A stretch of 64,000 nt of DNA from Vibrio cincinnatiensis (GCF_022113815.1 NZ_SGOM01000010.1:1-64000); one strand, 5' to 3'; counted from the stretch's first letter, positions 1 to 9,035 are shown. Program-made: numbers and translations. The notes: generated by a model not told the origin, from the letters alone.

Positions 1-67
1 AACTTTAAGTTGTACCATGACTTTCCCATTACAACCAGTTAAACCTAGTGAAACTTTGGAGGAAAGA

Positions 68-556
68 ATGTCACTTTTAGTTTGGTTTCAAATTATAGTT
101 ATTGGCCTTGGCGCAACCTTTATTATGGATTTATGGGCTTGGATTCAAAAAAAACTATTGGGTATTCCATCTTTAAACTATGCCCTTGTCGCTCGATGGG
201 TTCTCTATATTCCTAGTGGGCAATGGGTTCACACCCCAATAATGAATACCTCCCCAGCCACCAGAGAAACGGAGTTGGGTTGGTTTTTACACTACGCTAT
301 AGGGATAATGTTCGCCCTTATTCACGTGCTGATCATGGGTGCTGAGTGGCTGAAAAACCCAACTATGATACCGAGTTTAGTGACGGGTATCGTCACCATT
401 ATTTTTCCATTTTTCATCATTCAACCCTGCTTAGGGTTCGGAATTGCCGCCTGTAAAACACCGCATCCTTGGAAGTCACGCTTATTGAGCCTCTTGGCAC
501 ACCTAGCTTATGGTGCAGGTATTTTTATTACGGCGTATATGATGAGCTTTTTATGA
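68..556 (+). CDS. DUF2938 family membrane protein
   Basis: The 162-residue protein is made mostly of hydrophobic segments. Four membrane spans can be seen, at about residues 3-22, 76-95, 104-124 and 138-160. The sequence resembles the DUF2938 family of small inner-membrane proteins of unknown function. The frame stays open upstream to position 17, but I take the ATG at 68 because GGAGG at 58-62 lies five bases before it. The gene stands alone, with the tRNA-Arg gene converging on its 3' end. No catalytic motif is visible and no function is claimed. Confidence 0.7.
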   Translation: MSLLVWFQIIVIGLGATFIMDLWAWIQKKLLGIPSLNYALVARWVLYIPSGQWVHTPIMNTSPATRETELGWFLHYAIGIMFALIHVLIMGAEWLKNPTMIPSLVTGIVTIIFPFFIIQPCLGFGIAACKTPHPWKSRLLSLLAHLAYGAGIFITAYMMSFL

Positions 557-623
557 TCATCGTTGTTTTTGCAGTACTGGTCGTGGATGGATCCATCATG
601 CTAACAAAGAACAGAAATGAAAA

Positions 624-655
624 AGGCGCTAGCAAGAATCTTCTTGCTAGCGCCT
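624..655 (-). terminator. Intrinsic terminator of tRNA-Arg
   Basis: A perfect 15 bp inverted repeat (624-638 and 641-655) starts with AGGCGCTAGC. On the minus strand it is followed by TTTTTCATTTC, so it terminates the tRNA transcript just past its CCA end. It may also stop transcription coming from the DUF2938 gene. Confidence 0.8.
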
Positions 656-663
656 GAAATAAA

Positions 664-740
664 TGGCGCGCCCTACAGGATTCGAACCTGTGACCACATG
701 CTTAGAAGGCACGTGCTCTATCCAACTGAGCTAAGGGCGC
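664..740 (-). tRNA. tRNA-Arg (anticodon UCU)
   Basis: The minus strand folds into a full cloverleaf of 77 nt including an encoded CCA. The acceptor stem GCGCCCT pairs with AGGGCGC, followed by discriminator G and CCA. The anticodon loop CTTCTAA gives anticodon TCT (704-706), and the T loop is TTCGAAT. It closely matches the E. coli tRNA-Arg(UCU) sequence, which decodes the rare codon AGA. A strong terminator follows directly. Confidence 0.96.
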
Positions 741-1043
741 GCTACAGGGAGGGGATTATACGAGTTCAATGCGTTAAATCAACGGCTTTATCTTAAGTTT
801 TGTGTTAAGTGTCTAAATTAGAAGCAAGAGGACATTCAATTCTCTTTTTTATCGCTCATTTTTCATGCTTTATTCCATCAACTCTTCACCGAGGGTGAAC
901 AACAGTATTTATCCATTTTTATCTCATGAATCATCATCGATTAAAACCCCAACAAAGCAAACGATTGCCTGTGGATATTTATTTTGATATCTGCGACAAT
1001 TCGCGCAAAATTTTTGGCTACCAATGAGTAAGTAAGGAAAGTC
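741..1043. other. Intergenic region, tRNA-Arg/folD promoters
   Basis: This divergent 303 bp stretch must hold the promoters of tRNA-Arg (leftward) and folD (rightward). No ORF with a credible ribosome site is visible. The only clear element is the PurR-like box at 955-970. Confidence 0.5.
955..970 (+). promoter_or_regulatory. PurR-like operator upstream of folD
   Basis: AAGCAAACGATTGCCT matches the E. coli PurR consensus ACGCAAACGTTTGCGT at 13 of 16 positions, including the central CAAACG. It lies 73 bp before the folD start, near where the promoter should be. Purine-linked control would suit folD, because 10-formyl-THF is consumed in purine synthesis. Binding is an inference from the match alone. 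Confidence 0.45.
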
Positions 1044-1913
1044 ATGACGGCTCAAAATATTGATGGAAAGTTAATTTCCCAAACGGTGCGTTCGGAAGTT
1101 GCCGCTCGCGTTAAAGCACGGATAGAGGCAGGGCGACGAGCACCAGGGCTCGCTGTGGTACTGGTTGGAGAAGATCCCGCTTCCCAAGTCTATGTCGGTA
1201 GCAAACGTCGTGCATGTGAAGAAGTCGGCTTTGTATCTCAATCTTATGACCTTCCGGCAAATACCAGCGAAGCTGAGTTATTGGCCTTAATTGATACCTT
1301 AAATGCCGATACCAGTATTGATGGCATTTTGGTCCAGCTCCCCTTACCAGCTGGTATTGACACCACACAAGTACTAGAGCGAATTCTGCCAGATAAAGAT
1401 GTTGATGGGTTTCACCCCTATAATGTCGGTCGCTTAGCTCAGCGAATCCCAACCTTACGTTCATGTACACCAAAAGGTATCATCACGCTATTAGATCGTT
1501 ACAACATTCCCTTGCGCGGTAAGCATGCTGTAATTGTTGGCGCATCTAATATCGTGGGTCGGCCGATGACGTTAGAGCTGCTATTAGCAGGTTGTACCAC
1601 CACAACCTGTCACCGCTTTACCAAAGATCTAGAGCAACACGTTCGCCAAGCAGATGTATTAGTGGTCGCAGTCGGTAAACCTCACTTTATTCCAGGAGAT
1701 TGGATAAAAGAAGGTGCGGTGGTGATTGATGTCGGTATTAATCGATTAGAAACCGGTAAATTAGTGGGAGATGTCGATTACGATGTAGCGAGCACTCGGG
1801 CCAGTTTTATTACGCCGGTTCCAGGAGGGGTTGGCCCAATGACCGTGGCCAGCTTAATTGAAAATACACTGATGGCTTGTGAGCAATTTCATACTCAAGA
1901 CAGCCACCAATAA
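1044..1913 (+). CDS. folD: Bifunctional methylene-THF dehydrogenase/cyclohydrolase
   Basis: FolD converts 5,10-methylene-THF to 5,10-methenyl-THF with NADP, then hydrolyses it to 10-formyl-THF, supplying one-carbon units for purines and initiator tRNA in the cytosol. The 289-residue length is normal. Tyr50 and Lys54 of the YVGSK active-site motif, the KDVDGFHP motif (118-125), the Rossmann loop GASNIVGRP (166-174) and [10 protein letters not shown] near 265 are all present. The ATG at 1044 is preceded by AAGGAAA. The gene is monocistronic and ends at a shared terminator; the PurR-like box upstream suggests purine control. PurU, which breaks down 10-formyl-THF, lies 14 kb away. Confidence 0.97.
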   Translation: MTAQNIDGKLISQTVRSEVAARVKARIEAGRRAPGLAVVLVGEDPASQVYVGSKRRACEEVGFVSQSYDLPANTSEAELLALIDTLNADTSIDGILVQLPLPAGIDTTQVLERILPDKDVDGFHPYNVGRLAQRIPTLRSCTPKGIITLLDRYNIPLRGKHAVIVGASNIVGRPMTLELLLAGCTTTTCHRFTKDLEQHVRQADVLVVAVGKPHFIPGDWIKEGAVVIDVGINRLETGKLVGDVDYDVASTRASFITPVPGGVGPMTVASLIENTLMACEQFHTQDSHQ

Positions 1914-1948
1914 TTCACTCGCCAATTCGTTACAGGGGCGAAAAAAGA

Positions 1949-1975
1949 ACGGCGACCACATTCAGTGTCGCCGTT
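1949..1975. terminator. Bidirectional terminator folD/nupC
   Basis: The arms AACGGCGAC and GTCGCCGTT form a hairpin flanked by six A residues on the left and TTTGATGTTTT on the right. It sits between two convergent genes, so it can stop transcription from both sides. Confidence 0.7.
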
Positions 1976-1982
1976 TGATGTT

Positions 1983-3188
1983 TTAAAAAGAAAGAATCAC
2001 GCCAGCTAAAGCGGCACTCATTAAATTCGCTAACACTCCCGCACTGATTGCGCGAAAACCGTATTGAGAAATAAAACTACGTCGCTCAGGAACCAAACTA
2101 CCGAGCCCACCAATCAATACGGCCATCGTTGAAATATTCGCAAAACCACATAAGGCAAAAGTCACAATCGCCTGAGAATGTTCACTCAATTGAGACTGTA
2201 CGTTCATTAACTGAATAAAAGCCACAAATTCATTTACAATGATTTTATTACCAATCAAAGCCCCTGCCGTTATTGCTTCATTCCATGGGATACCCAACAA
2301 CCAAGCGATAGGTGCGAATAAGTAGCCTAAGATCAGCTCAAAACTGAGCTCGATGCCCACCAAGTTGCCAGCCCAACCGAGTAAACCATTAAGTAATGCA
2401 ATCACACTGACAAATGCCAGTAACGTTGCCCCCACCGCTACCGCAATTCTTAAACCTGACATCGCCCCATCGGCGACGGCTTCAACCACATTGGTCGCCT
2501 TCGGAATTTCAACCTCATCATCGGCCTGTTGCAAAGCATGAAGCTCTGTTTCTGGCACTAATATTTTTGCCATTAATAGGCCCGCTGGTGCAGACATAAA
2601 TGCTGCCGCAATCAAATAATTCAAGTTAACGCCTAATGAGGCATAACCGACTAAAGTCCCTCCTGCGACCGAGGCTAGCCCACAAGTCATGACCGCAAAA
2701 AATTGAGAATCCGTCATGTGTTTTAAATAAGGCTTAACCACCAGCGGCGCTTCAATCATTCCAACAAAAATATTAGCCGTAGCAGATAATGACTCCGCTC
2801 GCCCTGTCCCTAAAAGCTTCTGTATTCCTCCGCCAATCAGGTTAATCACTTTAGGCATGATCCCAAGGTGATAAAGGCCAGAAATCAGTGCGGAAAAAAA
2901 GATGATAATCCCCAGCACATTAATCGCGAACACAAACCCAATGCTACTACTGGCTAGACCACCAAAAATAAAGTTAATCCCTTCTTGTCCATAATCAATC
3001 AGATGTGATACGGCTCCTGTCACCTGATTTAATACCCCTTTCCCCATCGGAACATACAGTACCAATAGAGCAAAACCCACTTGCAGCAAAAATGCTGGAA
3101 TGACGGTTTTCAATTGAATATTTTTTCTATTTGTAGAAAGCAGCCAAGCGATACATAAAATCGCGGCAACACCAAGAAGTGAGCTCAT
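1983..3188 (-). CDS. NupC-type concentrative nucleoside transporter
   Basis: This inner-membrane CNT-family symporter of 401 residues would import nucleosides with Na+ or H+. It aligns end to end with what I recall of V. cholerae vcCNT: the opening [18 protein letters not shown], the hairpin motif [10 protein letters not shown] (139-148), SVAGG (173-177), NEFVAF (319-324) and GFANIST (348-354). I start at the ATG at 3188 because it matches the family N-terminus; the frame is open to 3263, and the ribosome site is weak. Three pocket residues differ from vcCNT (see findings), so the preferred nucleoside may differ. Vibrios usually carry several nupC paralogues, so no symbol is assigned. Confidence 0.88.
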   Translation of the reverse strand: MSSLLGVAAILCIAWLLSTNRKNIQLKTVIPAFLLQVGFALLVLYVPMGKGVLNQVTGAVSHLIDYGQEGINFIFGGLASSSIGFVFAINVLGIIIFFSALISGLYHLGIMPKVINLIGGGIQKLLGTGRAESLSATANIFVGMIEAPLVVKPYLKHMTDSQFFAVMTCGLASVAGGTLVGYASLGVNLNYLIAAAFMSAPAGLLMAKILVPETELHALQQADDEVEIPKATNVVEAVADGAMSGLRIAVAVGATLLAFVSVIALLNGLLGWAGNLVGIELSFELILGYLFAPIAWLLGIPWNEAITAGALIGNKIIVNEFVAFIQLMNVQSQLSEHSQAIVTFALCGFANISTMAVLIGGLGSLVPERRSFISQYGFRAISAGVLANLMSAALAGVILSF

Positions 3189-3330
3189 GAAAAGAATCCG
3201 AAAGTTTATCAATAAGGGAAGGCGTGGGATTCTATTCTTCAAATAAGAATGCGCAAGTCGCAAATGTTAATAGAGTAGAAACAAAAATCATCGTCATGAC
3301 AGTCAAACGCTAACTCATTGAATTTTAAAA

Positions 3331-3346
3331 AACTAAACGATTGCTT
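3331..3346. promoter_or_regulatory. Weak PurR-like box upstream of nupC
   Basis: AACTAAACGATTGCTT shares the ten bases AAACGATTGC with the box upstream of folD, but matches the PurR consensus at only about 11 of 16 positions. It lies about 145 bp upstream of the nupC start. This is a candidate only. Confidence 0.2.
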
Positions 3347-3411
3347 AATTATATTATTTCTATATAGAAACAGTATTTATCAGTGAGGAAATAATGTTTC
3401 CTTGCAATACG

Positions 3412-4359
3412 CTAGGAGAGCCCAGAGCGAAGGTATGGAGCCAGGCGAGCATCCCAATAACAGGGTGAACCAATTTTCGCTTTGATAAATTCGATCACTG
3501 CTGTGATTTTTTTTGGCATGTGTTGTCGGCTAGGATAGACCGCATAAAACGGCATGACTTGGTTAGCATGCCAATCTGGCAATAACTGAATCAACTTACC
3601 TTGGCGAAATTCATCTCGAATTAAATACGTCGCTAAGTAGGCAATCCCCCATCCTGCAACGGCGGCATCTCGCACAGCCTCAGCAAGATCGACAGAATAA
3701 TTTCCGGAGACTTGGATGGTTAACTGATGTTGAGCATTCGCAAACGACCAATGGGTATAATCACGTTCCCAACTGCGATAAATTAAACAATTATGCGCGA
3801 GCAAATCATGGGGGGTTTTCGGTGCAGAATGTTGCAATAAGTAATCCGGTGAAGCGGCGACAACAAACTGACAATCAGCCAAGCGTTGAGCGACATACCC
3901 CTCAGGTATATGTTCATTACTGGTGATCCAGAGATCTAACCCTTCTTGTAACATATCCACTTTGTGATCGAATAAATGCACTTCAACTTGTAATTTAGGA
4001 TACTGCTGACGCAATGCTTCCAAAGCCGGAAGAATATGCAACGTACCAAAGGATTGTGATAACCCCAGCTTTAATAACCCGGAAACTTCATCACGCCGAC
4101 TTTCCACCTCAGACTGTGCAGTATCGATGATGTTTACCAGTTGATCACAATGACGATAAAATGCTTGCCCCGTTTCAGTGATCGTAAAACTGCGTGTGGT
4201 TCGCTGAATAAGTTTTGCATTTAATGACGCTTCCAGCTGTGCTAACTGCTTGCTGACATGAGACACCGATACACCCAATGTTTTTGCCGCTGCGGTAAAT
4301 CCTTGTTGTTTCACTAATGCAGCAAAGATAACCATCTGTCCGGCACGTTCTGACAACAC
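3412..4359 (-). CDS. LysR-family transcriptional regulator
   Basis: This is a typical LysR regulator of about 315 residues. A winged helix-turn-helix lies near the N-terminus (the stretch FTAAAKTLGVSVSHVSKQL), followed by the periplasmic-binding-like effector domain. It looks closest to the DmlR/AaeR type, but the effector is unknown. Start choice: the frame is open to 4383 (TTG) with an ATG at 4377, both lying against the hairpin of the preceding terminator. The GTG at 4359 has AGGAG five bases upstream, and the next codon, TTG, is also possible. The neighbours, nupC ahead and a transglycosylase behind, suggest no target. Confidence 0.85.
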   Translation of the reverse strand: MLSERAGQMVIFAALVKQQGFTAAAKTLGVSVSHVSKQLAQLEASLNAKLIQRTTRSFTITETGQAFYRHCDQLVNIIDTAQSEVESRRDEVSGLLKLGLSQSFGTLHILPALEALRQQYPKLQVEVHLFDHKVDMLQEGLDLWITSNEHIPEGYVAQRLADCQFVVAASPDYLLQHSAPKTPHDLLAHNCLIYRSWERDYTHWSFANAQHQLTIQVSGNYSVDLAEAVRDAAVAGWGIAYLATYLIRDEFRQGKLIQLLPDWHANQVMPFYAVYPSRQHMPKKITAVIEFIKAKIGSPCYWDARLAPYLRSGLS

Positions 4360-4383
4360 ATTCACTCCTGCTTTCATGATCAA

Positions 4384-4406
4384 AAAGGGCTGTCTGCCAG
4401 CCCTTT
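4384..4406 (-). terminator. Terminator after the lytic transglycosylase gene
   Basis: AAAGGGCTG and CAGCCCTTT form a 9 bp stem with a five-base loop, and the minus strand continues with TTGATC after a run of five T. It ends the ycgL-transglycosylase transcript and abuts the start region of the LysR gene. Confidence 0.8.
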
Positions 4407-4427
4407 AAATAAAAATACCCGTTTGAG

Positions 4428-5399
4428 TTAAAACTTAATTCTATCGGCGAGATGGCTAACTGCCAGTGCAAAATAATGTGAACGGTTCCACTTCATCAGT
4501 ACATTATAATTGTTATAAACCAAATAAATTCGCCCCTGCTCATCATCTGGAATAATCAACCATGCTTGGATATCTTCTTTCAACTTAGGCAAAGGTTGAC
4601 CGTCATAGCGCGTCACCCCAAGTTGACTCCACTCTTTTAGATACTTGCCTTTTTCTGGCTGCCGCCCTTCTAGGTTACGATCAAAACCTTTCGGGATTTT
4701 TACTTGTCGCCCCCACGTGTATTGATCATCCCACCCAGACTGACTCAGGTAATTCGCCGTGGACGCAAATACATCGGCTTTGGTACCCCAAATATCTTTT
4801 CGACCATCCCCGTCACCATCGGCTGCATAAGCCAAAAACGAGCTGGGCATAAACTGACATTGCCCCATCGCACCTGCCCAAGAACCTTTCATCTCTTGTG
4901 CGCTAATATGGCCTTGCTGCAAAATCTGTAACGCTGCTATCGTTTCTTTGCGAAAGAAAGCTTCTCTCCGCCCATCATAAGCCATCGTGGCCAACGCATC
5001 GACCACAGAGTAATTGCCAGTAAAGCGACCAAAATTACTTTCAACCCCCCACAGCGCCACAATAAAGCGAGGATGAACCCCATACTGTTTCCCAATGCGT
5101 TGCAGCTCATCATAATGCTTCTCATATAGCGATTGGGCCTGATCAACTTTCCAGTTCGGTACAGCACGAGGAATATATTCGTCTAGTGTTAAACGTTTCT
5201 CTGGTTGATTGCGATCAGCGGTCACGGCTCGAGGACGATGCTCTACATTAGCAAAAGCCTCCGTTAAAATAGATTCAGAAATACCTTCTTGACGCGCTTC
5301 TTGCTTTAACCCTTCAAGATATTGTTCAAAACTGACTGGATTGGCCAATAATGGAAATGAACACGTCAAACCAAGCATAACTGACAAGATTTTTTTCAA
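4428..5399 (-). CDS. Periplasmic lytic murein transglycosylase (MltB-like)
   Basis: The enzyme cleaves the MurNAc-GlcNAc bond of peptidoglycan to give 1,6-anhydro-MurNAc ends. The 323-residue protein has an N-terminal signal peptide (cleavage near LLA-NP, residue 19) and no lipobox, so it should be soluble in the periplasm, unlike E. coli MltB. The GH103-type catalytic Glu is Glu120 in GVESNFG, followed by GAMGQCQFMPSSF and ADGDGDGRKDIW. It starts 24 bp after ycgL ends, with GAGGAG upstream, so the two genes are probably co-transcribed. A strong terminator follows. Confidence 0.92.
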   Translation of the reverse strand: MKKILSVMLGLTCSFPLLANPVSFEQYLEGLKQEARQEGISESILTEAFANVEHRPRAVTADRNQPEKRLTLDEYIPRAVPNWKVDQAQSLYEKHYDELQRIGKQYGVHPRFIVALWGVESNFGRFTGNYSVVDALATMAYDGRREAFFRKETIAALQILQQGHISAQEMKGSWAGAMGQCQFMPSSFLAYAADGDGDGRKDIWGTKADVFASTANYLSQSGWDDQYTWGRQVKIPKGFDRNLEGRQPEKGKYLKEWSQLGVTRYDGQPLPKLKEDIQAWLIIPDDEQGRIYLVYNNYNVLMKWNRSHYFALAVSHLADRIKF

Positions 5400-5423
5400 G
5401 ATATTCTCCTCAAACCTTCCGAA

Positions 5424-5699
5424 TCACGAAAGTTGTTCTTTTTGTTCTTTATAGCGTTCTAGTAAATTTTCTGGTGGTGGTGGCAGTTGTAAAAAGAACC
5501 CCGGCTGTTCTAGTGCCACTTTGACTTTTTCCACATCCACATGAGCCAATTGGCGACTCGCAAGGTTTACCAGCATCACAAAAATAGGTTTACCAAAGGT
5601 CTGCATTAAAGTGTCAGGAACCTGTGAAAAATCGTCTCTCTTTGGAATATAGAGATAAGTACCTTCTTTTTTAGAACTTTTATAGATAGAACAAAGCAT
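5424..5699 (-). CDS. ycgL: YcgL domain protein
   Basis: This small cytoplasmic protein of 91 residues belongs to the YcgL family, found in many gamma-proteobacteria next to the min genes; its biochemical role is unknown. The start [18 protein letters not shown] is typical of the family. I chose the ATG at 5699 because AAGGG lies five bases upstream and the family begins with MLCSIYKS; an ATG at 5714 is also in frame. It is divergent from minC and precedes the transglycosylase gene. The PPPPENLL tract and charged C-terminus are conserved features. Confidence 0.9.
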   Translation of the reverse strand: MLCSIYKSSKKEGTYLYIPKRDDFSQVPDTLMQTFGKPIFVMLVNLASRQLAHVDVEKVKVALEQPGFFLQLPPPPENLLERYKEQKEQLS

Positions 5700-5868
5700 G
5701 CCAACCCTTTTCATTGAATTTTCCCACATTGCGTGTGGATTTTCTCTCATTTCAGATATTCCCCACTAAAATTGCGAGGAAATCACTGAATTGACCGCAA
5801 GATAACTTGCTGTACCAAGGCGCTGAATATAACATGACACTTATAGTCTCCGACAACGCTAATTGTTG

Positions 5869-5933
5869 TATACCCAAGTAACCTCGCTATCGCTGGGGTG
5901 ACTGTGCGCTGAAAATGTGTCTGCTTAGGTATA
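5869..5933. repeat. Imperfect inverted-repeat element TATACCCAAG
   Basis: TATACCCAAG (5869-5878) and CTTAGGTATA (5924-5933) are 9/10 inverted repeats enclosing 45 bp in the ycgL-minC intergenic region. The same ten bases recur, reversed, at 23870-23879. This motif is, to my recollection, common between genes in vibrios. It may act as a palindromic intergenic repeat. Confidence 0.4.
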
Positions 5934-5963
5934 GAACAAGCGTTTATTGAGGTCAACGTTACG

Positions 5964-6626
5964 ATGTCAAATATACCTGACCTAAAAGGCCGCAGTTTTA
6001 CTTTGTCTGTGTTACACCTTTCTGATAACCAAGTAGACACCACGGTCGATTTTCTCAAGCAAAAAACCGAGCAAGCGCCCGCTTTTTTTGCGAACGCGCC
6101 CATTGTTTTAAATATTGATAAAGTGGTGGGTGACATTGATTTTGCTATGCTAAAGAATGGCATTCTTGAAGCAGGTTTTGTCCCCGTGGGTATTACTGGC
6201 TGTAGAGATAAACGTTGCCAAACGGAAGCCTTTAACGCTGGGTTCGCTGTGATGACGGCCAGTAATACCCCATTACAAGCGCCTGCACCAATGACACCGA
6301 CAAAAATTATCCGAACCCCAATTCGCTCTGGGCAACAGGTGTATGCAAAAGATGGCGACTTGGTCATTTTAAACCATGTTAGCCCAGGGGCTGAGGTTAT
6401 CGCCGATGGCTCTATCCATATTCATGGCACGCTACGCGGTCGAGCTATTGCGGGAGCCAGTGGGCAAAAAGAGGCCAGAATTATTTGTCATGATTTACAA
6501 GCTGAGCTGGTTTCCATCGCTGGAAATTATTGGCTAAGTGATCAAATTGATGGTGAGTTTTGGCAAAAGAAAGTGATGCTAAGTTTAAGCGAAGAATCAC
6601 TGTATTTTGAATTACTTACGATTTAG
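5964..6626 (+). CDS. minC: Septum site-determining protein MinC
   Basis: MinC blocks FtsZ polymerisation away from midcell; MinD recruits it to the membrane. At 220 residues it has the usual length. The N-terminal FtsZ-inhibiting domain spans about 1-100, then a Pro-rich linker, then the beta-helix MinD-binding domain with RSGQQVYA and [12 protein letters not shown] (starting near 120). It heads minC-minD-minE with a 21 bp gap to minD. GAGG is present but lies 11 bases upstream of the ATG, which is rather far. Confidence 0.97.
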   Translation: MSNIPDLKGRSFTLSVLHLSDNQVDTTVDFLKQKTEQAPAFFANAPIVLNIDKVVGDIDFAMLKNGILEAGFVPVGITGCRDKRCQTEAFNAGFAVMTASNTPLQAPAPMTPTKIIRTPIRSGQQVYAKDGDLVILNHVSPGAEVIADGSIHIHGTLRGRAIAGASGQKEARIICHDLQAELVSIAGNYWLSDQIDGEFWQKKVMLSLSEESLYFELLTI

Positions 6627-6647
6627 ATTCGAAAGGAAACTAATTAG

Positions 6648-7460
6648 ATGGCACGCATTATTGTTGTAACATCAGGAAAAGGTGGAGTAGGCAAAACCAC
6701 CTCCAGCGCAGCTATTGCGTCTGGGTTGGCTTTAAAAGGAAAAAAGACGGCGGTGATCGATTTTGATATCGGTCTGCGTAACCTAGATTTGATCATGGGT
6801 TGTGAACGTCGCGTCGTTTACGATTTCGTCAATGTACTTAATGGTGAAGCTACGCTAAACCAAGCGTTGATCAAAGATAAACGCAATGAAAACTTGTTTA
6901 TTCTTCCCGCGTCACAAACACGAGATAAAGATGCCCTAACAAAAGATGGGGTACAGCGTATTCTTAATGAGCTCAATGATATGGGCTTTGAATTCATTAT
7001 ATGTGATTCGCCTGCTGGGATTGAACAAGGCGCATTGATGGCGCTGTATTATGCCGATGAGGCGATTGTCACCACAAACCCTGAAGTATCCTCTGTTCGT
7101 GATTCTGACCGCATCTTAGGGATTCTAGATTCTAAATCCTTGCGTGCTGAACAAGGGCTAGAGCCGGTTAAACAGCATCTTCTACTGACACGTTATAATC
7201 CAACACGTGTTAATCAGGGTGAAATGCTCAGTGTTGAAGATGTGGAAGAAATCCTGCATGTTCCTTTGCTCGGTGTCATTCCTGAAAGTCAGGCAGTATT
7301 AAATGCCTCGAACAAAGGCGTTCCCGTCATTTTTGATGATCAATCCGATGCAGGCCAAGCGTATGATGATACGGTTGAACGCTTACTGGGGCAAGAAATT
7401 GAGTTTCGTTTTTTAACTGAGCCAAAGAAAGGCATCTTTAAACGACTTTTTGGAGGCTAA
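6648..7460 (+). CDS. minD: Septum site-determining ATPase MinD
   Basis: MinD is a deviant Walker ATPase that binds the membrane as an ATP dimer and oscillates with MinE to place the division site. The 270-residue protein has the signature [10 protein letters not shown] (9-18), the switch region [10 protein letters not shown] and the ICDSPAGIE Walker B segment. Its C-terminal amphipathic membrane-targeting helix, [11 protein letters not shown], is intact. It is co-transcribed with minC and minE; its stop precedes the minE start by only 4 bases. Confidence 0.98.
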   Translation: MARIIVVTSGKGGVGKTTSSAAIASGLALKGKKTAVIDFDIGLRNLDLIMGCERRVVYDFVNVLNGEATLNQALIKDKRNENLFILPASQTRDKDALTKDGVQRILNELNDMGFEFIICDSPAGIEQGALMALYYADEAIVTTNPEVSSVRDSDRILGILDSKSLRAEQGLEPVKQHLLLTRYNPTRVNQGEMLSVEDVEEILHVPLLGVIPESQAVLNASNKGVPVIFDDQSDAGQAYDDTVERLLGQEIEFRFLTEPKKGIFKRLFGG

Positions 7461-7464
7461 CACG

Positions 7465-7728
7465 ATGTCATTACTTGAATTTTTTCGTCCACAAAAAAAG
7501 AATTCTGCAAGTTTAGCTAAAGAGCGCTTGCAAATCATTGTGGCAGAACGCCGCAGCCAAAGTGATCCTGCTCCTACTTATTTACCTCAACTTAAAGAGG
7601 ATATTTTACAGGTAATCGCAAAATATGTGGCGATTGATCCTTCAATGGTCGAGCTTTCCTTTGAGCATAAAGGTGATGATATTTCCGTTCTGGAACTGAA
7701 TGTCAAGTTACCAGACGAAGAAAAGTAA
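7465..7728 (+). CDS. minE: Cell division topological specificity factor MinE
   Basis: MinE stimulates MinD ATPase and drives pole-to-pole oscillation. The 87-residue protein opens with the membrane-binding helix MSLLEFFRP, followed by the anti-MinCD helix (residues 18-30, [13 protein letters not shown]) and the C-terminal topological specificity domain. The ATG at 7465 has GGAGG eight bases upstream; the frame is open to 7450 inside minD. It is the last gene of the min operon. Confidence 0.97.
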   Translation: MSLLEFFRPQKKNSASLAKERLQIIVAERRSQSDPAPTYLPQLKEDILQVIAKYVAIDPSMVELSFEHKGDDISVLELNVKLPDEEK

Positions 7729-7801
7729 TGGCGAACTCTCTCGTTACGCTTTTTGAGCTGATGGGATGTAGATTAAGCACGTTATTCTCAATAGATGGAA
7801 T

Positions 7802-7845
7802 GCTGTAAGTATTACGCTTACAGCGTCATCCCCGCGCAGGCGGGG
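7802..7845. repeat. Two adjacent hairpins between minE and rnd
   Basis: GCTGTAAG/CTTACAGC (7802-7824) is followed at once by CCCCGC-GCAG-GCGGGG (7830-7845). They lie between convergent genes and could serve as transcript ends, although no long T run follows. The second hairpin resembles widespread REP-like proteobacterial repeats of the GTCATCCCCGC type. Confidence 0.5.
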
Positions 7846-7864
7846 AGAGCCATTATGCCTGATA

Positions 7865-8983
7865 TCACTTTATCAGCTTATTTAACCGCTCACCGAGTAA
7901 CGGCAAACGCCAACTTTGCATTAAGTCGGGTAAATGCTCTGGATCTTGTTGTTTATTCCATACCCAATTGACTAATTGGTTCAACTGTTTTTTCGATGCT
8001 AAAAACTCAGTGGCTAATCCTGAAGTATGCGACACCTGTTTTACTTCATCCTTTAATTTCTTAAATAGTTGCTTATAACCTGGATAATCCATTAAAGGCA
8101 CAATCGGCGCTGGGTATTGTTCAGCTGGGGTTTGCTTTGCCTCTTTCACTATCTGCGAAATTTTAGCACTATGGCGGCGAATAACATGAGAATCGATACC
8201 CTCTTCTTCCATCCGTTTAGGAGAATGAAGTGCTAAACGGGCAATGGTTAATAAATCATGTTCCCGAATGACAAAATTAAGCGCTAAATCTCGTTTCACG
8301 GCCTCATGGTAACGCCAAGTCGCTAATGGTTTTAATATCGCCAATTCACGAGGGTTCAGTTGCCAAGCCCCTTTGATGTCAAGATAAACGTTATCTGGGT
8401 CGGTAATGCGGGATCTTTTCTCTACCTGTAATAAGGATTCTTGCTGTGCGGCTTCCCACCACCCCGCTTGTATCACTTTCTCTAACAGTTGTTCATACAT
8501 AGGCAAAAGGTAAAAGACATCTGCGGCAGCATAATCAAGCTGCTTTTGTGATAATGGACGCGCAAGCCAATCGGTACGAGATTCACTTTTATCCAATTCA
8601 ACACTCAGTAAATCTTGCACTAATGCTGCAAATCCGGTTGAAAGTCCATAACCGATAAATGCCGCCATCAACTGTGTATCAACCATCGGGAAAGGGACAC
8701 AACCGAAACTGTGCTGAAAGACTTCCAGATCTTCCCCACAAGCATGCAGAACTTTGAGTACCGACGTATCTTGCAGGAGTTCAATAAAAGGGCTCATTTC
8801 CTCAATCGCTACAGGATCAATCAACGAAAGATTTTCACCGTCAAACAGTTGAATAAGTCCCAATTGAGGATAAAAAGTACGAGTTCGAACAAACTCGGTA
8901 TCCAGCATTACCACATCCGCTTGACGAGCAAGCGCACACACACGTTGTAGTTCATTAAGTTGGTCAATAATTTGATAATTCAC
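7865..8983 (-). CDS. rnd: Ribonuclease D
   Basis: RNase D is a 3'-5' exoribonuclease that trims tRNA precursors and other small stable RNAs. The DEDD nuclease fold has Asp28 and Glu30 in MLDTEFVRTRTFYPQ, the HACGEDLEVF motif, and YAAADVFYLLP, then two HRDC-like helical domains to the end. The length is 372 residues. I start at the GTG at 8983, giving MNYQIIDQ, which matches E. coli Rnd (MNYQMI); the open frame extends to a TTG at 9028 that lies against the fadD terminator. It is the last gene of the minus-strand fadD run. Confidence 0.94.
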   Translation of the reverse strand: MNYQIIDQLNELQRVCALARQADVVMLDTEFVRTRTFYPQLGLIQLFDGENLSLIDPVAIEEMSPFIELLQDTSVLKVLHACGEDLEVFQHSFGCVPFPMVDTQLMAAFIGYGLSTGFAALVQDLLSVELDKSESRTDWLARPLSQKQLDYAAADVFYLLPMYEQLLEKVIQAGWWEAAQQESLLQVEKRSRITDPDNVYLDIKGAWQLNPRELAILKPLATWRYHEAVKRDLALNFVIREHDLLTIARLALHSPKRMEEEGIDSHVIRRHSAKISQIVKEAKQTPAEQYPAPIVPLMDYPGYKQLFKKLKDEVKQVSHTSGLATEFLASKKQLNQLVNWVWNKQQDPEHLPDLMQSWRLPLLGERLNKLIK

Positions 8984-9035
8984 AAATGGCTCACTTTGCC
9001 TTGTCTTATTTAGGTTCGACAACCTCAAAAAATAA

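Noticed and set aside
5783..6367. 194-codon open frame on the minus strand over minC
   Set aside because: It is antisense to the clearly real minC, shows no family resemblance and has no ribosome site.
7825..7850. GTCATCCCCGCGCAGGCGGG resembles a type I-E CRISPR repeat half
   Set aside because: It is a single copy with no spacers, no second repeat nearby and no cas gene; it fits a REP-like or terminator hairpin better.
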